20,304 nucleotides of DNA, taken from positions 1-20,304 of the forward strand of contig CAZVRZ010000098.1 in assembly GCA_964629965.1 (NCBI GenBank). The letters are read 5' to 3'. Below are positions 15,721-20,304 of the stretch, piece after piece. Position numbers and translations under genes: made by a program. Each line of letters starts with the position of its first letter. Position 1 is the stretch's first letter. The stretch is from CAZVRZ01 sp964629965. GTDB taxonomy: Bacteria; Chloroflexota; Anaerolineae; Anaerolineales; UBA4823. The notes under the pieces are model-generated. The model did no database searches, was not told where the DNA came from, and saw only the letters and a program-made list of their open reading frames with translations.

Positions 15721-15830
15721 TGGTTGGTTGCCTTACAGGCTCGGCGGCTGAGCTATGGGGGATCACGCACATGGCGGAGATCACAGGGCTGGACCGGAAG
15801 ACAATAAGAATGGGAATTAGGGAGTTAAGT
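15721..15830 (+). pseudogene. ISAzo13-like transposase fragment, frameshifted (copy 2)
   Basis: A second, diverged copy of the fragment at 14678-14944. In one phase from TTG 15724 it reads LVALQARRLSYG, and after a G-run of five (15757-15761) the phase changes to GITHMAEITGLDRKTIRMG and IREL. Copy 1 has the same two blocks in one phase, so copy 2 lacks one G. DNA matching to copy 1 is extensive from about 15724 to 15822, but with many substitutions, so this is not a recent target-site duplication. It begins about 30 nt after the toxin stop. Confidence 0.7.
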
Positions 15831-15838
15831 ATACGACA

Positions 15839-15918
15839 TTGGCAAAGCATTCTTCCTAAGATTTTTGCCAACTGTGTATAATTAAACCAGTTAGGTAAGC
15901 AAAGAACCGGGTTTAATT
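15839..15918. repeat. two adjacent inverted repeats before the M23 gene
   Basis: TTGGCAAA 15839-15846 pairs with TTTGCCAA 15864-15871, and AATTAAACC 15880-15888 pairs with GGTTTAATT 15910-15918. They lie in a gene-free, A+T-rich stretch between the transposase fragment and the M23 gene. No T-run follows either on the + strand; they could be terminators of weak type or protein sites. A TATAAT at 15932-15937 follows, without a fitting -35. Confidence 0.4.
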
Positions 15919-16008
15919 TGACTAGCGCACTTATAATTTCATACAGCCAGAGCGCTTTCATTGAGCAGCATTGAAGTTTCGCTTCTGATAATTCGATATG
16001 GAGTTGTT

Positions 16009-16116
16009 ATGGCTAAGAGTCGAATCCGGCTTTTGTTGTTGGCGTTAGCTCTTGCATTAATACTTGTCATGGGCGTATCGCAAGGAGAATGTCATGAAAA
16101 AGATTCTAAGATTTAA
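16009..16116 (+). CDS. small hydrophobic peptide overlapping the M23 gene start
   Basis: A 35-residue open frame with GGAG 5 nt before ATG 16009. It encodes MAKSRIR followed by a Leu/Ala-rich segment of 14 residues and a short polar tail, like a signal peptide or a tiny membrane protein. It overlaps the start of the M23 gene (ATG 16094) in another phase by 23 nt and contains that gene's ribosome site AAGGAG. It could act as a leader peptide coupling translation, or be the broken start of another exported protein. It is too short to be sure it is made. Confidence 0.4.
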   Translation: MAKSRIRLLLLALALALILVMGVSQGECHEKDSKI

Positions 16117-17288
16117 GATAACCCATTTTGTTGTCATAGCGTTGCTTATTGGGGTTGTAGCTTCTTGGGGCAGCGTATATGCTCAGCCAGATGAACTTCG
16201 ATCTTTAGATATTGCTCAAACCTCTTACTTTCAATGCCCTAGTGCTCCTTTTATACTCCCATCCGGCAATTATCTAAGTGCACCTTATTACTACTGCCGC
16301 GGGACAGAACAATGTGCTCACCCAGAATTGGGCTACCATCAAGGTATTGATCTAAAACAATATGAAAATGGACAACCTGTCATGACACCGGGGGTGGTTC
16401 CTGTTTATGCTGCTTATGCGGGCACTGTTATTTTAGATCCTAACCATGGCAATGCGCCGCGTTGGTTGGATATAAAACATACTACCGTAGGTGGTCAGTC
16501 AGTGGTTTACACCTTTTACACTCATCTTGCTAATGCTGACTGTTCTCAAAGCTATATTACTGTTCAGAATGGGCAATGGGTTGAGCAGGGACAACTAGTC
16601 GGTTATCAGGGAAACTGCGGAATTATATCTGGCGTCCCCCATTTGCATTTTTCTGTTAATTATCCGAATATGAACGAGTATTACAATAACCAAGACCCTT
16701 CACCTTTTCTGGGATTTAATGTTAATGGGAATAATGGTGCTTCACCGGGTTATATATCACTAGATCGATGCCATAACTTGCCAGGGGTAAGGAATGATTG
16801 GAATGGCGATGGAATTCCAGACCTCTGGGCTATCAACAAGGCTACGGGGGGGAGTGGGAAAACAGAAGCACACATAATGAATGGGGCTGATAACTTCCAG
16901 ACCTTTGTGTCGAATACTGCCACAGTGTTGCACCAAACTGGCTCAGATAACTCTTGGGTTTTTGTTGTTGACGATTTTAACAGGGATGGAATTCCAGACC
17001 TCTGGGCTATCAACAAGGCTACGGGGGGGAGTGGGAAAANNNNNNNNNNNNNNNNNNNNNNNNNNNNNNNNNNNNNNNNNNNNNNNNNNNNNNNNNNNNN
17101 NNNNNNNNNNNNNNNNNNNNNNNNNNNNNNNNNNNNNNNCTGATAACTTCCAGACCTTTGTGTCGAATACTGCCACAGTGTTGCACCAAACTGGTTCGGA
17201 CTGTGTGTGGGACTTTACAACTGGACAGTGTGGTCAAGTACAGCAAGTATTTTCCCACGTAATATATATATCGTTGGTTGCCCGATAG
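16094..17288 (+). CDS. secreted M23 (LytM-like) peptidase with calcium-loop repeats, broken by an assembly gap
   Basis: AAGGAG precedes ATG 16094. Residues 1-31 are a signal peptide ending VYAQ. The M23 metallopeptidase domain follows: zinc ligands His82 and Asp86 in YHQGIDL, His144 in FYTHLA, and HLH at 183-185. It would cut peptidoglycan cross-links or related peptides outside the cell. From residue 233 come 59-residue repeats with calcium-loop sequences DWNGDGIPDLW and DFNRDGIPDLW (FG-GAP/VCBS-like). The repeats are nearly identical in DNA (period 177 bp), and 100 Ns at 17040-17139 interrupt the second one. The sequence after the gap continues the repeat and ends IYISLVAR, a tail like that of the LRR protein. 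The N block puts the two parts out of phase, but the repeat alignment shows that the phase is really kept. Confidence 0.8.
16808..17200 (+). repeat. 177-bp tandem repeats around the gap
   Basis: The unit starting GATGGAATTCCAGACC at 16808 recurs at 16985, exactly 177 bp (59 codons) later, and stays identical to the gap edge at 17039. Sequence after the gap (from 17140) matches the unit from 16887. Missing sequence is thus 24 nt plus any whole number of 177-nt units. Confidence 0.85.
17040..17139. other. scaffold gap of exactly 100 N
   Basis: A run of 100 undetermined bases, the usual placeholder length, inside the tandem repeats of the M23 gene. It is not an estimate of true length. Confidence 0.98.
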
Positions 17289-17320
17289 GCAAACGATAAT
17301 CTTCAAAACCGAACACCTGA

Positions 17321-17734
17321 TTATAGTGTGGAAGTGCTTGGATGTGTTCCAGTCAACGCCTCGACCACATTACTAACCTTGGCTGTGCTTGCATCCTGCG
17401 TAAACCTGTTGCAGATCGCTTCATCCAACTCTTCCTGACAACGTTGATAGCGCTCAAAAAGCTGTGTCCGAAACCCAATGCGCGTTCTGGGCACCGGCAA
17501 ATCATCGATCTCGCCTGGGGTGGTCACCAAATATTGGTCATAATATCCATCGCGATGATTGTGCCGCTCTGGGGCCCTTTGGTAAAGTGCTGCTTGTATT
17601 AATCCATCCACATCATCTTCCAAAACTGTGATAAATGTATGCCGGATGGCCAGGCGCATTTGTTCTTGGAGTAATTCATGAATTGTCGCTTGACGTTCTG
17701 CGTCACTACGAGTATTCTTTTGTCGGGGTGTCAT
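17321..17734 (-). pseudogene. IS256-family (Mutator-type) transposase, N-terminal fragment
   Basis: A 137-residue open frame from ATG 17734 (AAAGGA upstream). It shows the N-terminal features of IS256-type transposases: a block like ALYQRAPERHNHRDGYYDQ, then VTTPGEIDDLPVPRTR, then LFERYQRCQEELDEAI and TQDASTAKVSNVVEALTGTH. The family goes on for about 270 more residues with the DDE catalytic domain, but here it stops shortly after HPSTSTL next to the end of the M23 gene, so the 3' part and one terminus are lost. The remnant points toward M23, opposite to both neighbours. Confidence 0.8.
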
Positions 17735-17845
17735 GGTTTTCCTTTCGTGGTGTGGTTACCTGTAAGGTTACCATGACATCCCTTTCTAATTTACACAATT
17801 TTCAGTATTGGGCTGTTCTAAAAGGGATCTAGGTAATGAGGTGAC
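17727..17845. repeat. outer end region of the IS256 remnant
   Basis: Between the transposase start and ribA lie GGTTACC 17754-17760 repeated at 17766-17772, and the inverted pair TGTCATGG 17729-17736 / CCATGACA 17771-17778. The IS terminus is probably within 17780-17830 (CTTTCTAATTTACACAATTT resembles such ends), but with the other end deleted the boundary cannot be fixed. No FMN-riboswitch pattern was seen before ribA. Confidence 0.45.
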
Positions 17846-18463
17846 ATGAGTTCTATAAAAATTACGACAGAAGTTTCCACCAGTTTGCCAACGCGATTTG
17901 GTTATTTTAATTTATTGTGTTTCACAGTTACCAACGATTCTTGTGAACATGTTGCTTTAATCGCAGGGGAAGTGAAAAATAAAAGAGATGTACTTGTTCG
18001 TATTCATTCGGAATGCCTAACGGGAGATGTTTTTGGCTCCCTAAGATGTGATTGTGGCGAGCAACTTCAGTATTCTTTACACAGTATCGCTCATTTAGGC
18101 GTAGGGGTGTTTATATACTTGCGCCAAGAGGGACGAGGAATAGGTCTCTTGGACAAAGTGCGTTCCTACTCCCTTCAAGAACAAGGATTTGACACAGTAG
18201 ATGCGAATCTACTTTTAGGGCATCAGCCTGATGAAAGAAACTATCACGCAGCCTCATGTCTTTTAAAGGCTTTAGAAATTAAATCCATTGTTTTACTAAC
18301 CAATAACCCCTCCAAAATAGACGGGTTGAAGAAAGATGGCATACTTATCTCCTCGGTACAACCTCTGCAGCCGACTATAAATGAACACAATGCCTTTTAC
18401 ATCAAAACAAAGGTTGCCCGCATGGGACATAATATAGATATTTCCGAAGAAGAAGTAACGTAA
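17846..18463 (+). CDS. ribA: GTP cyclohydrolase II, stand-alone
   Basis: A 205-residue enzyme of the first step of riboflavin synthesis, turning GTP into 2,5-diamino-6-ribosylamino-pyrimidinone phosphate with loss of formate and pyrophosphate. The start follows GAGGTGAC. Zinc ligands Cys57, Cys68 and Cys70 are in ECLTGDVFGSLRCDCGEQ. The GTP-binding RQEGRGIGL (93-101), Tyr108 in VRSYSLQ, DANLLLGHQPDERNY (119-133) and LLTNNPSKI (150-158) all match E. coli RibA. It is complete and not fused to RibB. No riboflavin genes are nearby: an IS256 remnant lies before it and the tad genes after it. The A+T-rich sequence is unlike the tad genes, so it was likely acquired. GCH II homologues also serve in deazapurine or toxoflavin-type pathways, but no such partner is present here. 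Confidence 0.92.
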   Translation: MSSIKITTEVSTSLPTRFGYFNLLCFTVTNDSCEHVALIAGEVKNKRDVLVRIHSECLTGDVFGSLRCDCGEQLQYSLHSIAHLGVGVFIYLRQEGRGIGLLDKVRSYSLQEQGFDTVDANLLLGHQPDERNYHAASCLLKALEIKSIVLLTNNPSKIDGLKKDGILISSVQPLQPTINEHNAFYIKTKVARMGHNIDISEEEVT

Positions 18464-18501
18464 CACCTGTTAATAGAATTGGGCTTTCCCCAAAAACTTG
18501 G

Positions 18502-18528
18502 GTTCCCCTTCACCGGGGAACTTTTCTT
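18502..18528 (+). terminator. intrinsic terminator after ribA
   Basis: GTTCCCC 18502-18508 pairs perfectly with GGGGAAC 18515-18521 around TTCACC, followed by TTTTCTT 18522-18528. It lies 38 nt after the ribA stop and would isolate ribA from the tad genes downstream. Confidence 0.8.
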
Positions 18529-18533
18529 AAGTG

Positions 18534-18558
18534 CATTTCCCCACCGGCGGGGAGAATG
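18534..18558. repeat. second hairpin downstream of the ribA terminator
   Basis: CATTTCCCC 18534-18542 pairs with GGGGAGAATG 18549-18558 around ACCGGC with one bulged G. No T-run follows. It is at or near the right border of island 2. Confidence 0.5.
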
Positions 18559-18592
18559 CCTCCTGTCGCCCCTGTTTACCCTAAAATCCCCA

Positions 18593-18598
18593 TATAAT
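18593..18598 (+). promoter_or_regulatory. TATAAT -10 element placed for a leaderless transcript
   Basis: A perfect TATAAT ends 7 nt before ATG 18606, where transcription would normally begin. No ribosome site precedes that ATG. This is the usual geometry of a leaderless mRNA. No good -35 was found. Confidence 0.5.
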
Positions 18599-18605
18599 CC
18601 CTGGC

Positions 18606-18776
18606 ATGAACTTCATCGTGCCCGGCATCACCCTGATCGGAATCGGCTTCGCCCTGGCGGCCTGCCTGCCCGCTCTGGCGGAGATATCCGCCTCAGTCGC
18701 GCTCGCCTGCGGTTTTGCAGTCTGTGGCTGGATGCTGATCCGGGCCGGCTGCGCGAGGCACCGGGGCAAGCCATGA
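18606..18776 (+). CDS. small membrane protein coupled to tadV
   Basis: A 56-residue open frame with two hydrophobic segments (about 3-24 and 28-46) and a short basic tail (RAGCARHRGKP). Its stop overlaps the tadV start as ATGA (18773-18776). The base composition and G/C-rich third positions match the tad genes, which supports it being real in spite of its size. I do not recognise a family. It may be an uncharacterised small Tad component, or a protein helping TadV insertion. It is preceded by a -10 element that would make its mRNA start at the ATG. Confidence 0.6.
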   Translation: MNFIVPGITLIGIGFALAACLPALAEISASVALACGFAVCGWMLIRAGCARHRGKP

Positions 18777-19219
18777 CGATCGCTGTTTCTCTGCTTGCCG
18801 TGGCCTGGCTGATCGTGTGCGCCATTTATGACCTGCGCACCCGCCAGGTGCCCAACGGACTGACGCTGCCGGCCATCCCGCTGGCTCTTTTGGCAGCCCG
18901 GCTGACCTGGCAGAGCCGGGGCGAGACTTCCTACGAGTTCGCCTTTCGCCTGGCCATTCTGACTCTGCCCTTGTTCGTCGCCTGGCGCAGCCGCCTGCTG
19001 GGCGGCGCCGATCTCAAGATCATGCTGGTTCTGGCGCTGGCCAACCCGCTGCTGGTTGCAGCGGCCTGGGTCGGGGTTCTGTTTTATTTCGCCGGGCTGC
19101 TGCTGGTTACGCACAGCCGTCCGGCTCGTTTCGCCGGCGTGCCCGGGTTCGCCCTGGGCGCCGGACTGTTCACTGCCATCCAGGCTGCCGTGCTTGTCAT
19201 TCAACGCCTGGCCGCATGA
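18773..19219 (+). CDS. tadV: TadV/CpaA-like prepilin peptidase
   Basis: A 148-residue A24-type aspartic membrane peptidase that removes leader peptides from Flp pilins and TadE/TadF-like pseudopilins. The catalytic aspartates are visible: Asp20 in IYDLRTRQVPNGLT and Asp80 in LLGGADLKIM, the latter the GxxDxK-type motif. About five hydrophobic segments are present, and it ends VPGFALGAGLF... as in the family. It lacks the N-terminal methyltransferase domain of PilD, which is normal for TadV/CpaA. Start ATG 18773 is chosen because the longer open frame upstream is only the other phase of the small membrane gene, whose stop it overlaps. Confidence 0.85.
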   Translation: MTIAVSLLAVAWLIVCAIYDLRTRQVPNGLTLPAIPLALLAARLTWQSRGETSYEFAFRLAILTLPLFVAWRSRLLGGADLKIMLVLALANPLLVAAAWVGVLFYFAGLLLVTHSRPARFAGVPGFALGAGLFTAIQAAVLVIQRLAA

Positions 19220-19282
19220 AGAAAGGAGCCTCTGCCTGCACTATAAATCTCACCGTTCTACCCACACTCATTCCTACCCAAC

Positions 19283-19301
19283 CGGGTTCCGCAAGAACCC
19301 G
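19283..19301 (+). repeat. stem-loop in the leader of the pilin genes
   Basis: CGGGTTC 19283-19289 pairs perfectly with GAACCCG 19295-19301 around a 5-nt loop, in the 116-nt gap between tadV and the first pilin. No T-run follows. It may stabilise or help process the abundant pilin mRNA. Confidence 0.5.
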
Positions 19302-19335
19302 CCCCACCTGCTTGATAAGGAGTTTTGTAAAATCC

Positions 19336-19485
19336 ATGTTCCAACGCTTCTTTTTCGATACTTCCGCCGAATTGGACGAAAAGGCCCTGCTGATCGCCCT
19401 GTTCGTCATCGCCGCCCTCGTCGGGCTGTCCCCGCTCGGCACAAAGGTCGCCCAGACCTTCCAGAGCGTCACGGCGGCCATCTGA
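19336..19485 (+). CDS. flp: Flp-type pilin 1
   Basis: A 49-residue small pilin, probably a major pilus subunit. It has a short N-terminus (MFQRFFFDTS), AELDEKALL, a hydrophobic helix (LIALFVIAALVGLSPLG) and a short amphipathic tail ending VTAAI. Flp pilins are cut by TadV before a segment with Glu at +5; taking AELDE as +1 to +5 gives Glu5, but the -1 residue is Ser rather than Gly and +6 is Lys rather than Tyr. AAGGAG (19317-19322) is 13 nt before ATG 19336, an unusually long spacing, with no better start in phase. A second, 73% identical pilin follows after 9 nt. Confidence 0.8.
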   Translation: MFQRFFFDTSAELDEKALLIALFVIAALVGLSPLGTKVAQTFQSVTAAI

Positions 19486-19494
19486 GGTGCTCCG

Positions 19495-19644
19495 ATGATT
19501 GCCACACTGTTCAATGACACCTCCGCCGAGCTGGATGAAAAGGCCCTGCTGATCGCCCTGTTCGTGATCGCGGCATTGATCGGCCTTTCGCCGCTGGGCG
19601 CGAAAGTTTCACAGGTATTCCGGAATGTCGCTACGGCCATTTAG
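19495..19644 (+). CDS. flp: Flp-type pilin 2 (tandem paralogue)
   Basis: A 49-residue pilin with GAGGTG 6 nt before ATG 19495. It shares 36 of 49 residues with pilin 1. The block DTSAELDEKALLIALFVIAA is the same in both, and differences gather in the first seven residues (MIATLFN against MFQRFFF) and the tail (KVSQVFRNVATAI), the parts expected to be cut off or surface-exposed. The conservation of the core suggests co-assembly or a minor/major pair produced by tandem duplication. Its 3' end overlaps the TadE gene by 20 nt. Confidence 0.8.
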   Translation: MIATLFNDTSAELDEKALLIALFVIAALIGLSPLGAKVSQVFRNVATAI

Positions 19645-20056
19645 GCGTTGCCTCTTTCCGCTGCACCGGGATCAGCGCGCCGAACTGGACGAGGCTGCCC
19701 TGGTGCTGCCGGTGCTGCTGCTCATCTCGCTGGCCCTGATCAACATGGCCCTGCTGGGGTTTGCCGCAGTCAACGCCGGCAATGCTGCCAACTACGGAGC
19801 GCGCATGGGCTCCGTGGCGCAGATCAACCCGGCCGGTGTGGCAGTCGCCAGCGCTAATCAAATGCTGGCGGCGGCGCCGGTCGGGACATACGATGTGACG
19901 GTCGCCGGCAGCGGCCTGCCAGGCGATATGATGACCGTGCGGGTGCGCTACAGCGTGCCCAACTACTTCGGCGGGCTGGCGGGTCTCTTCGGGGTTAGCA
20001 TCCCGGGGGATTTCAGCAGTACCGCCATCTCCTACTTCCGCCAGGAGGGCTGGTGA
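19625..20056 (+). CDS. tadE: TadE-like pseudopilin
   Basis: A 143-residue protein with a 17-18-residue basic leader (MSLRPFRRCLFPLHRDQ), then RAELDEAALVLPVLLLIS, matching the TadE hallmark in which a G-AxxxEFALVLPVLL segment follows the leader, but with Arg at the usual Gly position. One hydrophobic helix (about 24-48) is followed by a polar beta-rich domain. TadE-type pseudopilins are cut by TadV and help start pilus assembly. ATG 19625 lies within the end of pilin 2; only a poor ribosome site (CCGGA) is visible, so translation is probably coupled to the pilin gene. Confidence 0.8.
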   Translation: MSLRPFRRCLFPLHRDQRAELDEAALVLPVLLLISLALINMALLGFAAVNAGNAANYGARMGSVAQINPAGVAVASANQMLAAAPVGTYDVTVAGSGLPGDMMTVRVRYSVPNYFGGLAGLFGVSIPGDFSSTAISYFRQEGW

Positions 20057-20304
20057 TGGTTCGCTGTTGCTCTCCACAGGCGGTACGTTTGACCTCGCGA
20101 AAGCCTGCCTGCCAGTTGCGAGTCAGGAATGGTGGATTGGCCGCCGGTAACCAGCCCGCAATCCACCACCACCGGTCAGAAACCGGCTCCAGCATGGCCT
20201 GGACGGCCGTTTTCCTGGCAGTGGTGCTGATGCCGCTCATGCTGTTCATCATCGACGGCTCGCGTTTGCTCTATGTCCGTGGCCGGCTGCAAACCGCGGC
20301 GGAC
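20056..20304 (+). CDS. TadG/TadE-like pilus assembly protein, 5' part
   Basis: The frame is open to the window edge (83 codons seen). ATG 20056 shares a base with the TadE stop (TGATG). Residues 47-83 (MAWTAVFLAVVLMPLMLF..., then DGSRLLYVRGRLQTAAD) match the start of TadG-like proteins, where a membrane segment is followed by Asp and LQxAAD. The 46 residues before it are basic and unusual for the family; an alternative start is ATG 20194. This N-terminal stretch holds a perfect 9-bp inverted repeat, GGTGGATTG 20131-20139 / CAATCCACC 20159-20167. Confidence 0.7.
   Translation, partial: MVRCCSPQAVRLTSRKPACQLRVRNGGLAAGNQPAIHHHRSETGSSMAWTAVFLAVVLMPLMLFIIDGSRLLYVRGRLQTAAD

Noticed and set aside
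17342..17602. Plus-strand 86-codon frame after the M23 gene
   Set aside because: Antisense to the recognisable IS256 transposase fragment.
17735..17845. FMN riboswitch before ribA
   Set aside because: No conserved RFN-like segments; the stretch looks like an IS256 end.
18479..18772. Upstream extension of tadV to ATG 18479
   Set aside because: It runs through the ribA terminator and the small membrane gene in another phase; no ribosome site.

Overview
The window looks like a draft genome scaffold (it holds a 100-N gap) from a Gram-positive-like or monoderm-like bacterium, most plausibly Chloroflexota (Anaerolineae-type). The basis is the mostly G+C-rich Tad/Flp pilus locus, Pro/Thr 'PTPTPT' linkers in exported proteins, and secreted proteins carrying a short aromatic-[LI]-P-hydrophobic motif that I associate with Chloroflexota extracellular proteins. 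The taxonomic call is inference. No rRNA, tRNA or CRISPR was seen.

The backbone is one Tad (tight adherence) type IVc pilus locus, all on the + strand: the end of a CpaB/RcpC-like gene (1-449), the CpaE/TadZ ATPase (446-1780), the TadA/CpaF secretion ATPase (1783-3027), TadB (8394-9326), TadC (9336-10220), then an accessory cassette tightly coupled to tadC: an ICMT-like membrane methyltransferase (10225-10806), a secreted glycoside-hydrolase-like protein (10828-12333), a secreted CAP-domain protein (12330-13994) and a membrane-anchored double-SH3b protein (13984-14667). The locus resumes at 18606 with a 56-residue membrane protein, the TadV prepilin peptidase, two tandem 49-residue Flp pilins, a TadE pseudopilin and the start of a TadG-like gene that runs off the end.

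Two visibly more A+T-rich islands interrupt this locus. Island 1 (about 2960-8240) sits between tadA and tadB, appears to replace the last residues of TadA, and carries two minus-strand exported-protein genes: a 16-repeat LRR protein and a WD40-like beta-propeller lipoprotein. Island 2 (about 14670-18560) carries degenerate transposase pieces (two ISAzo13-like, one IS256-like), an AbrB-type antitoxin/PIN toxin pair with a perfect palindrome at its promoter, an M23 peptidase with calcium-loop repeats broken by the assembly gap, and an orphan GTP cyclohydrolase II. After each island a fresh promoter or promoter-like element precedes the resumed tad genes (8247-8276 before tadB, 18593-18598 before the tadV pair), so the split locus is probably read as separate transcripts.

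Points most worth following: the secreted cassette built into the tad operon, a shared AELDE processing-site motif lacking the usual Gly in both pilins and TadE, an attenuator-like leader before tadB, a GH-like protein lacking its expected nucleophile Glu, and a toxin-antitoxin pair bracketed by two diverged copies of the same transposase fragment.
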